From: Adiantum capillus-veneris | Lineage: Eukaryota; Streptophyta; Polypodiopsida; Polypodiales; Pteridaceae | Length of the DNA: 64,000 bases | Reading direction: 5' to 3' | Assembly: GCA_014529385.2 (NCBI GenBank) | Contig: CM043967.1 | Coordinates: 87,779,278 to 87,843,277, forward strand | In this document: in pieces, positions 45,601-56,086 of the stretch | How positions within the stretch are numbered: the stretch's first letter is position 1 | Layout of the letters: every line of letters starts with the position of its first letter | Notes under the pieces: generated by a model | Told to the model about the DNA's origin: nothing | What the model saw: only the letters and a program-made list of their open reading frames with translations | Databases searched by the model: none | Made by a program: the position numbers and the translations under genes

Positions 45601-45749
45601 CATACATGCCATGTAAACACTTGTACTACGTGTATTTGAAAATATTGGGATTGGATTCATCATCTCATGAGTTCATTCACCAAGCAACTCTCACAAAAGT
45701 CGAACTATTTCAGGCTCTTAGTGGCAAACGCAGCAATGTCACAATTTGA
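42653..45749 (+). pseudogene. Mutator-like (MULE-type) transposase with zinc and SWIM domains, frameshifted
   Basis: The coding remnant spans about 3.1 kb without an obvious intron. A Cys/His-rich N-terminal domain (about 43080-43430: CSSDC, CPHYLRL, CKHC, then TTRCVIHLGNHKHP) resembles the WRKY-GCM/FLYWCH zinc class. The DDE-like core follows: a first Asp in VYDPYVCSLLTIATCEFK (about 43938), a second in FMADEANANW (about 44080), a C..H pair in the RSCTFHWEQS frame, and a Glu in TTNLAEAKHASMHAR (about 44470). A SWIM finger (CTCEGF...MPCKH, about 45557-45620) closes it. Frame changes lie near 43550, at an A8 run near 44141, at a 13-bp duplication near 44294-44319 and near 44520. Later stops follow. 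Terminal inverted repeats were not identified. Confidence 0.7.
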
Positions 45750-47331
45750 CAATCACGTGTGTGAGCATTAAAGTCAGCTGAGTCTTTTTTACTACACTTA
45801 GGTCTTTTTGAGATGCAAATCACGACCAAGCAATAGTTAGAAACTTTTTGGTATATATTGTACATCTTGTACGGAGATGCCTCTTTCGCTACTATCTAAT
45901 GGATCGAAATTATAGCAATATGAAATCAAACAGCATACATTTTGCTATGAATTTTGGAGTATATTGTCAATAAAGTTTTTACTTTTTGTTTTGACACTGT
46001 GAAGGAAACAAATTTATTGTAATATTGTTCTAGCAGCTCATAAAGTAGAATTACTATGATAGATATATATATAGTATTTATTGGAGTTTGTATATATGTA
46101 TGTATGCCTATACGTATGTATGTATTGTATATAGTTTTTTAACCCATTGTCTATTATGTTCATGGATCTTGGTAGATCACATAGAAGGAATGGTACTTTT
46201 GTAGTTGTGAGTGATATTAGTAAATGAATAGGTTTGCCTTGTCTCATGTTTCTATCTCCTTGATATTTTTCAAATAGTGTATCGTCAAAGAGTGAGATAT
46301 GGGCTTCTACCGTGACTAGGTGCCCGTTCATAGGAGCCTCGTAAACCTTCACACTATAGATTTTATCCCCATAATAGACATTTTGGTCATTGAATCTCAT
46401 TCTAGTACCGTGAATGTATGGACAAGAAGAGTCAAAAACCATATTGGTGTCTAAGGATATTTCCCAGTTTTAGTTCGTGCCAAGTATCCACTGCCAAGAC
46501 CTACTCGAAAACTAGGATCACTCAGGAAACCTCGCTCAAAGATCGGTGTTGACCAAGTGCGAGGTGGTGAGAGTGAAGCAATGCGGGAGCTCCAAAAGGG
46601 TATAGTTTTAAAGGGGTCCAATGAGAATTTAGATACATAAAAATAAATAATTAAGTTCTTTCTCTCAAACAAGAAAAAGAGGACACATGTCCAAAGGAAA
46701 TAATAAAATAATACAAGAGAGAGAGAGAGAGAGAGAGAGGTGGACCAAGCATGAGAGGGGGGATATACTCTCCCACACACACAAACACACATTCTCTCAT
46801 TGTATGGAGGGCAAAATGCAAGAGCTCCATCTCCTTCTCCAAGTTTGTTGAGAAGTAGAGAGCCTACACCAACACTCTTGGCTATGGAATGCAAATCCAA
46901 CCAAGAGCCATGCTTCAATGCTTAAGCTTTCCATCTTCTTCATCTTCATTACTATGCTATTATGCTATGCTAAGCAAGAAGAGTGATGATAAGTGAGGAA
47001 CTAGTGATGATAAGTGAGGAACTATTTCTTTCTCCTATGGAATGTTTTCTCTTCCTCTTCCCTACCCTCATTCCCCGCTAGCTCTCTTCACCTTCGAAGG
47101 TGTTTGAGGCCTTGGGACTGAGGCTTGGGATAGTTAATGCTTTTTTCAAAGTTTATGTTAATCTTGTGATGCATGAAGCTTTCCATCTTCATAGCATCAC
47201 CAAGGCCACAAGGAACACAAAGATTGTATTGTAACAAAGTCTCTCTTGATGGGAGAATCTATAATACAAACGCCTTTTGGAGGGGGGACCAGCTCCAAGT
47301 AAATCCGTTCCTCATCTATTGTCATGTTCTG

Positions 47332-47374
<43 letters not shown>

Positions 47375-47539
47375 TTTGCAAAAGTATTGTTCATGCCAAG
47401 TTATTAAGTGTTATGTTTATGTTCCTACCATCAATTAAGTTCACCCTCCAAGTTCTCAAAGTAATCTCACAAAAATGCTCACTCTAATTCTCTTAATTTC
47501 ACTATTCTCAAAGTTCATAGGCCATTTGCATTACATCAA
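45750..47539. other. Mostly non-coding, with GA/CT tracts
   Basis: No recognised gene. A minus-strand frame of 134 codons (46442-46038) has no known domain, and its C-terminal part is simple TATA/CATA sequence. Microsatellites occur at about 46718-46739 (GA) and 47337-47372 (CT). TGAGGAACTA and neighbouring bases are repeated near 46990-47025. Confidence 0.35.
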
Positions 47540-47620
47540 TGTTAGGAAATAGGGCTTAGCTTAGTAGATAATTGAGTAGATTACTTAATGAAGAGAGATA
47601 ATTTTCACACACAAGAGATT

Positions 47621-47669
<49 letters not shown>

Positions 47670-48374
47670 CACGATATCACCCAATGTGGGCTACGTCCAC
47701 AAGAAAAGCAACCACTCAATGGCTTTAGTACTTCAAAACAAGAAGTAGATTACAAAGGGATTATAACCAATGAGGGCCACCTGCGGAGGATCTTTTAAAC
47801 ATGTGTCTTTTATGCTTATTAAGTCATTTGGTTGAATGGAATACTTCAAGGACTTATTCAATCAAGCAAGCATGTGTCTTTTATGCTTCTTAAGTCATTT
47901 GTTTTGGATTGAATACTTCAAGCCTTAGTCAATCAAGCATGGATGTTCATGCCTCTTGAGAAATTATCTTTGAATTTACCATTTCAAAAACCTTAGTCAT
48001 TTAAGCATAAAAATCACCTCAAGCTTTGGGCAAGGTTCCCACAACCACTTTAAGCATCTTAGCACCACATGCTTGGGTATGATTCCCATCTCGAGGTTAG
48101 CCCTAGCTTGCGTAAGGTCAAAGGACCTTTTCACACTAACGTTTGGAGGTCTTTAATGAAGCTAACCCTAAGGTCTTTTAAGCTCCATTAGGTAGCATTT
48201 CTCTTTGACAGACCATCTCTCATTTGGACCCCTTTACCATTGGCGTCATGTTGAGATAGATTTGTAAGCACATGTTTATATTCTAACCCTTATTCTTGTT
48301 TATTATCCCACATTAAATGATCAGCTTAACATGAGAAAATCATTTGGATTGGTTAGATATTAGATTTTATGACA
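47540..48374 (-). mobile_element. 3' LTR of minus-strand chromovirus (835 bp)
   Basis: On the minus strand it starts TGTCATAAAATC at 48374, right after a purine tract, and probably ends CCTAACA at 47540. It contains a GA tract (about 47628-47665) and several repeats of CTTATTAAGTCATTTG-like sequence (about 47815-47960). The left boundary is inferred from the TG...CA rule. Confidence 0.55.
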
Positions 48375-48390
48375 TTACCTCTCTCCTGAA
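48375..48390 (-). promoter_or_regulatory. Polypurine tract of minus-strand chromovirus
   Basis: The minus strand reads TTCAGGAGAGAGGTAA immediately before the LTR start. Just upstream on that strand is GTCGAGGATGACTATG, the usual end of chromovirus pol. Confidence 0.7.
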
Positions 48391-48418
48391 ATCATAGTCA
48401 TCCTCGACTATGAGATAG

Positions 48419-48610
48419 TGTTGAGGTATAAAGCCCAATGTGGTCGCCTAGGTAAGTGGGCAGGCCACCAGGTATGTACACATATTCTTTTGTAAAAACC
48501 TAATAAGAACTCACTATGCTCTACACATTAGAGTAGAGCGAGTTCACCATATCGTCGTGCTCTTCTTCTCGCACTCTCTCTCGCGTCGCACTTCCGCTCG
48601 TACTCCTTCA
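48419..48610 (+). mobile_element. Copia 5' LTR, 192 bp
   Basis: TGTTGAGGTATAAAGC ... CTCCTTCA. It differs from the 3' LTR at about seven positions, nearly all transitions. The TATA-like GTATAAAG lies very near the left end. Confidence 0.95.
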
Positions 48611-48612
48611 AC

Positions 48613-48624
48613 TGGTATCAGAGC
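48613..48624 (+). promoter_or_regulatory. Copia primer-binding site
   Basis: TGGTATCAGAGC, two bases after the 5' LTR. A perfect 12-base match to the plant initiator-Met tRNA 3' end. Confidence 0.95.
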
Positions 48625-49682
48625 TCAGATCGAGGCTCGGGGAAGCACTGTAGGAGGCTAGAGTCACTAGCTCAGATTAGAGTGAAATTCGACAGTCGAA
48701 GACACGGCCCCAAATCTGAGGTCAGAATTTCATTCTGAGGTCATCTCGGCCACTGTTCGGCTTCGACAAAGGTCTGCGCAAGCCATTTTCGACTATGTGG
48801 TCTCGACGGGTGCAGAACCGACTCTACAAATTTGGGGTTTTTCGGCCTACGACTGCAGGTGATGAGGATATCGACACTCCTAGAGTGTTGATTTGTGGCT
48901 GTCTACACATCGAAGGACGGCTCACAGTTCTTGGAGGCATGTCACATACGACACGGGCGCATCTACACACAGACTGTAGGCGACATCCACTAGTTCATCA
49001 GGTAGCTTGTGTTTGCTGCTTGATATTCCAGATTTCATCCTGACATTACTGGTACTTCTACATGGGATGTATTGTCAGAGATGATGTATGTCTGTTGAGG
49101 GTTTGTTGGCTGTGAGTCACGCAGCAAACAACCGCCGCAGCGGTTACAACATACAGTGGGCAATTTGTGGATGTATGACTTTGTGGGAAGTCTATGTACT
49201 GTCAGATTTACTGCAGCCTTTGTTGAGGGTCGAGTGAGGTTTTATTGAGCTGGGGGATTCTCGAATGTTGAGATCCTTTCGGTGATACAGGTCTTGGAGC
49301 GATCCCTCGAGCACCCTTAGATAGGCAGCTAGGATGTATTGACTATGAGTTAGACAGTTGGGATTGCATCTTTGCTTTACTGCCGTTGAGGCATTGTTGC
49401 AGTCTATGCTTATAGGACATTGAAAGGACAGTGAGAGATAGTACAGGTGTAGGACAGGTTTACCCGCAGCTTACAGTGTCAGAGAGACAGTGTTTTTTGA
49501 GGTGTTTTTGGTCTGTTTTTAGTACACCAGAGCCATTTTACAAAGGAGACTCTGCCAAAATTTATGCAGAATCTGAAGCTTTCTTGGTTCATTTGACAGG
49601 TTGATATTGGTTCAGAGGTCAGTTTACAAGGGAAACTCTGCCGAATTTTTCCCAGGAAAGTAAACTACTGTGAAGCGTAGCT
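48625..49682 (+). other. Copia untranslated leader
   Basis: About 1.06 kb lies between the primer site and the gag start, long for a copia element with such short LTRs. Small open frames (for example 48795-49043) show no domain. It presumably holds packaging signals. Confidence 0.6.
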
Positions 49683-50600
49683 ATGGCTGGATCACAGGAC
49701 ACTGCTCTTTACAATATCAAGAAGCTGGATGGAACCAATTTCCCATTGTGGAAGAAGCAGATTTGGCACCTGTTGGTACAAAAGAAGCAGATAAAACCTA
49801 TAAAGCTCAAGGGGATAAAACGAGAAGATATAGACGAAGATGAATGGAGCAAAATGGATGAATTGGCACTTTCTACCATTATGCTGACTTTGGCAGAAAG
49901 CGTTTACTTCAATGTAGCAGACGAGATGTCGGCTTATCAAGCATGGTTAAAGCTGAGTGATCTTTATGAGAAGCAGAGTGCAGCTTCACAGGTATACTAG
50001 CTTAAGAAGCTTGTTGACTTGAAGATGAAAGAAGGGACACCTATGTCCAATCATCTGAATGAATTCAACACAATCTATAGTCAGTTGTCATCTCAAGGTG
50101 TCAAGTTTGATGAACTTGTTAGAGCTATGTTCCTGATGATCACATTGCCGGAAAGTTGGGACACTTTTCGCACAGCTTTGAGTAATTCTGCACCTCCAGA
50201 TGGTTTGAACATAGCAGGTGTAGACGGAATTCTGCTTACTGAAGAAACCAATAGAAAGACAATGGACAAAGGCAAAGGAACAGTCTTAGTTGTCAGGGGA
50301 ATGACCAAAGAAAAGTACAAAGGTGGAAAGAGGAATCAGTCTTGTAGCAATTCCCGCAGTGCTAAAGGCAAGAGTGACATAGAATGCTACCATTGTGGCA
50401 AGAAGGGTCACATGAAAAGAGACTGCAGAGAATGGAAAGCAGAAAAAGGCAAAGAGAAAGTTGAAGACCATGGTGAGAAGAACAAGTCCTCAGTGAAGAT
50501 TCAAGAAATAAATGTGACAAACACTGTTGCAGAGGATGACAGTCTACTGTCAGGAGACATCTACTTCTTGAAGAATACAATGGACTCAGCTCTTCTTACA
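49683..50600 (+). pseudogene. Copia Gag with CCHC zinc knuckle
   Basis: It starts at ATG 49683 (MAGSQDTALYNIKKLDG). The gag domain contains NFPLWKKQIWHLL and, after a TAG at 49998-50000 (VY-stop-LKKLVDLKM, probably from CAG), continues in frame. A CCHC knuckle, CYHCGKKGHMKRDC, lies near 50384-50425 and would bind element RNA. A Lys-rich segment leads into protease without a stop. The single TAG would prevent a full-length product unless suppressed. Confidence 0.85.
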
Positions 50601-51549
50601 GCATCTGATGGAAATGCACTGAGTGACTGGATTATAGACTCAGGGGCATCACTTCATGTGTCTCCAAACAAGGAGTGGTTTACCTCTTATGTGACCACTA
50701 AAGATCATTTTCGGCTAGGCAATGGGCAGACATGTGAGATCTTAGGTGTTGGAGATGTTCAATTGAAGTTTCAGAATGGCTCTTCTTTCACGCTGAAGAA
50801 TGTGAGACATGTTCCCGCAATTAAAAAGAGCTTGATCAGCACAGGTTTACTTGATTATGCTGGCTACGTCACCACTTTTGGACAGAACATGTGGAAGATA
50901 TCCAAGGGTTCTATGACAGTAGCACATGGAGTAAAGTCTGGAGGACTTTACATGATTTATGTATCAAATGTCTCTAAAAATGTAATCAATGTAACCGAGC
51001 AGCCGAACGTTTCTTTGTGGCATAGCCGGTTAGGACATATGTCCAAGAAGGGAATGGAAATCTTGTCTCGTTGTAGTTATTTGCCTGGCTTTTCATTTAA
51101 TGATTTTGAATTCTGTGAACATTGTCTGTATGGTAAGCAAACACAGCAGCCACATAAGCATAGAAGCAGTAGAAGAGATACACAGTTGGCACTTGTTCAT
51201 AGTGATTTGTGTGGACCTATGCGTAACCTATCTCTAGGGGGAGCTTCTTACTTTATGACATTTATAGATGATTACTCGAGGAAAGTATGGGTTCACTAAA
51301 TGCTTACGCACTGACAATGGTGGAGAGTATGTTTCAAAGGCCTTTCAGGATTTTTGTGAGTCAAAAGGTATAAAACGTGAACTTACTGCTCCTTACAATC
51401 CTCCTCAAAATGGTGTTGCTGAGAGGATGAATAGGACCATACAAGAGAAGGTCAGAAGTATGTTGTCTAATGCATAGCTGCCAAATGGGTTTTGGGCTGA
51501 AGCTGTATCAACAGCTGTTCATCTTGTAAATAGATCTCCTAGCAAGGTT
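50601..51549 (+). pseudogene. Copia protease and integrase, integrase internally deleted
   Basis: The protease shows the canonical active site WIIDSGASLHVS (about 50629-50664). The pre-integrase zinc domain follows (LWHSRLGHMSKKGM ... FCEHCLYGKQ, about 51016-51140). The integrase core has HSDLCGP (first Asp) and FIDDYSRKVWV, then a deletion of roughly 35 codons with a frame change at about 51299. It continues with LRTDNGGEY (second Asp) and NGVAERMNRTI (catalytic Glu). A TAG at 51475-51477 falls at SNA-stop-LPN. The deletion removes part of the catalytic core. Confidence 0.88.
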
Positions 51550-53583
51550 TTGCAGAAGTATTCAGTGCCAGAGATGGTATGGTCAGGCAAAATGCCCTCA
51601 TACAAGCATCTCAGAGTCTTTGGCTGTGAGGCATATACTCACGTTCCAAAGGAATTTAGGAACAAACTTGAGCCAAAGAGTAGAAAGTGTATCTTTCTAG
51701 GCTATGGTAATTCTGGTGAGATGGGGTACAGACTTTGGGATCCGGAATCCAGAAAGGTTGTCCGCAGCAATGATGTTCACTTTAATGAATTCAAATATCA
51801 TTCTAAACCAGAGAGGTTTGAGGAGATTATAAGAGTTGTCTTCCAAGAACATGGACCTGCACGTGCAAGACAAAATGTCAGGGCTCAAGAGGAGCAAGGA
51901 CAGGATAGAGTGGAACCACAGGTTGTGGCTGAGCCTGAGCCACCTATTGTGCGTAGATCTGGACGTGTCATGCGACCTCCTGATAGGTTTGTTCCATCTA
52001 TGAACTATGTCATGTTGACTGATTGCAATGAGCCTTCATGTTACAAGGAAGCAGTGCAAATGAAGGACTCCGAGAATTGGCAATTGGCCATGCAGTCAGA
52101 GATGACAGCTCTGCATAAAAACAAGACATGGAAGCTAGTTAAATTACCACAGGGCAAAAAGGCTCTACCTTGTAAATGGGTTTACAGGTATAAGATCACC
52201 GCTCATGATAGTCAGCCAAAGTACAAAGCAAGGCTTGTTGCCAAGGGCTTTAAGCAAGAACAAGGCATTGAATTTGATGAAGTCTTCTCTCCGGTGGTCA
52301 AGATGACTACATTGAGATGCTTTCTTGCATTGGTTGCCATATAAGATTTGGTGTTGCACCAAATGGATGTCAAGACAGCGTTCTTGCATGGTGATTTAGA
52401 TGTGGAAATTTACATGCAGCAGCGAGAAGGGTTTGTTGACAAAGGCAAGGAAGATTGGGTATGCCAGTTGTTAAAGAGTCTTTATGGCTTAAAACAATCA
52501 CCGAGGGCATGGTACCATAAATTCCACAAGTTTATGCTTTCTCAAGGTTACAAACGTAGTGAGTTCGATCACTGTCTATATACAAAAAAGGCTAAGGATG
52601 GTAGTTGGCTGATCCTTATTTTGTATGTGGATGACATGTTGATTGCTAGCAAGCACTTGGAAGAAATTTCAGCTTTGAAGTCAAAGATGGTAAAATTGTT
52701 TGACATGAAAGACATGGGTGAGGCAAGTCATATACTTGGTGTGCGCATTGAGAGAGACAGATCAAAGAAGTTGATTTGGTTATCTAAAACAGAGTATATT
52801 GACAAGGTTTTGAAACGTTTCAATATGGAGAAGGGAAAGGCACTGAGTGTTCCATTGCCACCATATGTGAAACTTAGCAAACAAGATTGTCCTGTGTCTG
52901 AGGAAGAAGAGACTGAAATGGATAAGATTCCATATGCGTCTGCAGTGGGTAGTTTGATGTATGAAATGATTGCTACTTGCCCAGACATTGCATTTGCAGT
53001 GGGAGTAGTAAGTCGATACATGTCAAACCCAGGCAAGAAACATTGGGAGGCAGTGAAGGGAATATTGAGATACCTGAAAGCTACAAAGAGTATGTGTATA
53101 TGCTATGGGAGTCAGGAACTAAGTGTAAAGGGTTTTACAGACTCAGATTATGCAGGTGACTTAGACAACCGAAGGTCTACGTCAGGGTATGTCTTTACAT
53201 TGGCTGGTGGAGCAGTATCATGGAGTTCTAGATTACAAGATTGTGTTACTCAGTCTACTACAGAGGCTGAATATGTTGCAGCATCAGAGGCATGCAAAGA
53301 ATCAATTTGTGTAAATCGACTAGTAACAGATTTGGGAATCAAAGAAGAGATGCCTGTGTTATATTGTGATAGTCAAAGTGCTATACAATTGGCTCGCAAT
53401 CCAGTTTATCACTCAAAGACAAAGCATGTGGATGTGAAGTATCATTTCATCAGGGAAATGCTCGAGGATAAGCAACTTTAGCTTGTCAAAGTTCACACCA
53501 CAAAAAATCCTCTTGATCTACTTACAAAAGGACTTCCCTCAGAGAGCTTTGCGCATTTTCGCAAGCAGTTAGGTGTAGGGTAG
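51550..53583 (+). pseudogene. Copia reverse transcriptase and RNase H
   Basis: RT motifs are CKWVYRYKI, KARLVAKGFKQ, VFSPVVKMTTLR, HQMDVKTAFLHGDL and the catalytic LILYVDDMLIAS (about 52617-52652). RNase H has GFTDSDYAGD, STTEAEYVA and LYCDSQSAI. Two stops interrupt an otherwise clean frame: a TAA at 52342-52344 and a TAG at 53479-53481, both where Gln fits. The end of pol is near 53581. The preserved motifs fit the low LTR divergence. Confidence 0.9.
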
Positions 53584-53661
53584 TACATCACTTCTCTACA
53601 TCTCTTGTATATTAGCTTGTATAGTAGCTTCTCTCACACTTAAAGTACCACATTGGACTTT

Positions 53662-53672
53662 AAGTGGGAGGT
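53662..53672 (+). promoter_or_regulatory. Copia polypurine tract
   Basis: AAGTGGGAGGT directly precedes the 3' LTR start TGTTGGGG. Confidence 0.85.
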
Positions 53673-53864
53673 TGTTGGGGTATAAAGCCCAATGTGGTCG
53701 CCCAGGTAAGTGGGCGGGCCGCCAAGTATGTACACATATTCTTTTGTAAAAACCTAATAAGAACTCACTATGCTCTACACATTACAGTAGAGCGAGTTCA
53801 CCATATCATCGTGCTCTTCTTCTCGCACTCTCTCTCGCGTCGCACTTCCGCTCGTACTCCTTCA
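53673..53864 (+). mobile_element. Copia 3' LTR, 192 bp
   Basis: Same length as the 5' LTR and ends CTCCTTCA, followed by the GATAG duplication at 53865-53869. Confidence 0.95.
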
Positions 53865-53869
53865 GATAG

Positions 53870-55510
53870 AAGAGATAAAGCCTTAGTCATTAGTCAATCT
53901 TGCTTAGCAGGTAGAGGATATTCCCTTTTTACCCTACGACATCCTTCCAGGATGGATGACTAATCCATATGGTGCTTGGGAGACATAGTTGCTGTAAGCA
54001 TGTCTGCTCTTAAGTCCATTTCATTCTCCCAAAGTAGAGTGACAAATTCTACTTGGACGTCATCATCACAAACATGATTCCAAGCAAGCATACTATTTCA
54101 ATTTGTGCACAATGAAAAAGAGAACTACTCTTATAAGACAAAAACATGGGTCATTTAAAAGAAATTTGTATATTTGTTTATTCTAATGTAGCATTGTAAG
54201 CATTGACAAGGTTCATACTATCCTTAATTTGTATTCCTTGCATCTATCTAGCATCTTCAAAAGGATAATTTTTGAACTCAATAAGATACCGTCGGATAAT
54301 CTTACCATGTCGTAATACCTTGTCTTCATGCCGAAGGATAGCTTTGGGTTGTAGCACCTCTTTTTGGTCTTCAACTTTGGGAGGATCTTCAATGATTGGT
54401 TCACTTGGTGGTTCTTCTTTGTAGGGCTTAAGTAGGCTCACATGAAAAGCATTGTGTATGAGCCAATGGTTGGGCAACTTGAGTTGGTAGGCCGTCTCAT
54501 TGACGGGCTTCAAGATTTAGAAAGGACCATAGTATCTTTTTGCTAGCTTAGCATAATACTTTTGATGGCCCGTAGGATTTTTGCCCGTCGTTTGTCTCAA
54601 TCGAGCTTTAGGAAATGTAAGTAAGACACAATCATTTTCTTTGAACGTTAAGGCCCTTCTATGCTTGTCAGCAACATCTTTTTACCTTATTTGAGAGATG
54701 GATATAGCCTCCTTAATCTTTTGAAAAGATGCTTGCAGGTCACGACTATACTCATCCGCAGCGAAGATCCTCCTATGTATTTTAAGTAGCAAGGGACTTT
54801 TAGGTCTTCCCTCTATGATTTCAAAAGGTGCTTTTCCCGTAGAAGTACAGATAGTATTATTATACACATACTCTACAAGAGGTAAGTACTTTTCCCATTG
54901 TGAGCGTTGATCTACTTCTGTAACATAGGTCTTCAGTAGATCAAGAATCGGAAGATTGGCTATCTCACTTTGGCCATCTGTTTGTGGGTGATAGGCCGAA
55001 GAGAAATTCAATCTTGTACATAGATTTTCGAAGAGACCTTTCCAAAACTTAATGGTCATTCTAGGATCTCTATCTGACACAAAGGATGTCGGCAATCCAT
55101 GGTGTTTGAAAATATGGGATATGCAGAGAGTTGCCATTTGGTGTGCCTTAATAGTCTTCTTGATAGTGATAAAGTGTGCTTGCTTGCTAAACTTGTTGAC
55201 TATTGTCCATATTCCCGTATTCCCATGGATAGACTTGGGTAATCCAAAGATAAAATCCATGAATATACTCTCCCGTGGTGAATTAGGGATTGGAAATGGC
55301 TGGAGTAATCCAGGTTGCTTCCCTCTATCATACTCGGTCTTTTGGCATACCACACATTTTGAAACATACTCTTGTATGTCCACTTTCATGGTAGGCCAAT
55401 AAAAGTACGTCTCTACTCCTTGAAGAGTAGGCTGATTGCCTCTATGACCCGCATAGGGACGAGCATGGGATTCATACAGAACTTTCTCACGAAGGGAGTG
55501 ACCGCGGCCG
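53870..55510 (-). pseudogene. Minus-strand chromovirus integrase with chromodomain, 5' truncated
   Basis: The main frame (about 55500-54682) has an HHCC zinc domain (ESHARPYAGHRG ... CVVCQKTEY), the DDE core (FMDFIFGLPKS, VSDRDPRMT, TDGQSEIANL) and YNNTICTSTGKAPFEI. A second frame (54513-54213) has [12 protein letters not shown] and a chromodomain RRYLIEFKNYPFEDAR. A TAG follows where relatives have Trp (KWM), a G-to-A type change. A TAA near 54518 precedes ILKPV. Gag, protease, RT and RNase H are missing, because a SINE-like sequence abuts the integrase N-terminus at about 55510. Its 3' part continues beyond the nested copia element to 48375. Confidence 0.85.
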
Positions 55511-55735
55511 CCCCATCTACGCCCTCCACAACGAACGACCAAGGTAGGCGACCATGGAAAACTTGGCCGGCAACTCGATGGCACCGAGGCTTTTGAAGGC
55601 TTCTTTTGGCGCCATTGGCTGTGGGCATAGGAAGTCCCGCTTAACACTTGCATGAACGAGGGTTGAACCCAACCCATTGAGGGGAAGAGGCCAACACTTT
55701 ACCATCAAGCTATTGGCCCTTATTGTGTATAACAA
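55511..55735 (-). mobile_element. tRNA-like SINE head with A and B boxes
   Basis: On the minus strand, TAGCTTGATGGTA (from 55712) resembles a pol III A box (TRGCNNAGTGG) and GGGTTCAACCC (from 55672) a B box (GGTTCRANNCC), about 40 bp apart. No tRNA cloverleaf is evident, so this is a tRNA-derived element or pseudogene, not a tRNA gene. GC-rich sequence follows down to the integrase junction at about 55510 and may be the SINE body. Ends and tail are not defined. Confidence 0.4.
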
Positions 55736-56086
55736 GGAAAGATAGTCTACTTGTGTTCAAAGGAAAACTAGAAGGAAAGTGAAAGCTTCAAACTTCAAGA
55801 AAGTAGCTTATTTTCACTTATTGGAGGAAGGCAAGTTCCTCCAAAAATTCTTTTTTCTTCAAGGAGGTAGCTTAAAAGTGAAGAAAAGCCTTCACAAAAA
55901 TGACGCATTTTTGTGAAGAATCATCAAAGGTGTTCTTACAACGAACACCAAGTGAAGCTCTCAAATTCTTGCAGGCGAGGTTCGCATGCAACGCAAATCG
56001 CGGAGCATACAAAACACAAAGACTTCAATTTCTCAAGGTACAAGTTGTCGTTTTTTCTTATCTCTTCGCATTAGTGTGTGTTTTCC
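55736..56086 (+). other. Gypsy 5' leader with two perfect hairpins
   Basis: Non-coding sequence upstream of gag. TTGGAGGAA (55821-55829) pairs with TTCCTCCAA (55836-55844), and CTTCACAAAAATG (55890-55902) pairs exactly with CATTTTTGTGAAG (55906-55918) across a 3-base loop. Such structures in an untranslated leader could serve RNA packaging or dimerisation. That role is inference. Confidence 0.55.

Larger units (their letters stand above)
48419..53864 (+). mobile_element. Complete Ty1/copia element, 5446 bp, with GATAG target-site duplication
   Basis: Two 192-bp LTRs (48419-48610 and 53673-53864) bracket the element, and GATAG flanks it (48414-48418 and 53865-53869). The primer site follows the 5' LTR and a purine tract precedes the 3' LTR. 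Gene order is gag, protease, integrase, RT, RNase H. It is inserted in the 3' end of a minus-strand chromovirus, between the pol end and its polypurine tract. Stops in gag-pol and an internal deletion in integrase mean it is not autonomous now. Confidence 0.95.

Noticed and set aside
48795-49043. A small gene in the copia leader
   Set aside because: It lies in the untranslated leader between primer site and gag, shows no domain, and such frames are expected by chance.
55640-55725. A functional tRNA gene
   Set aside because: Only A- and B-box-like motifs are present. I could not form acceptor, anticodon and T arms, so a SINE or pseudogene is more likely.
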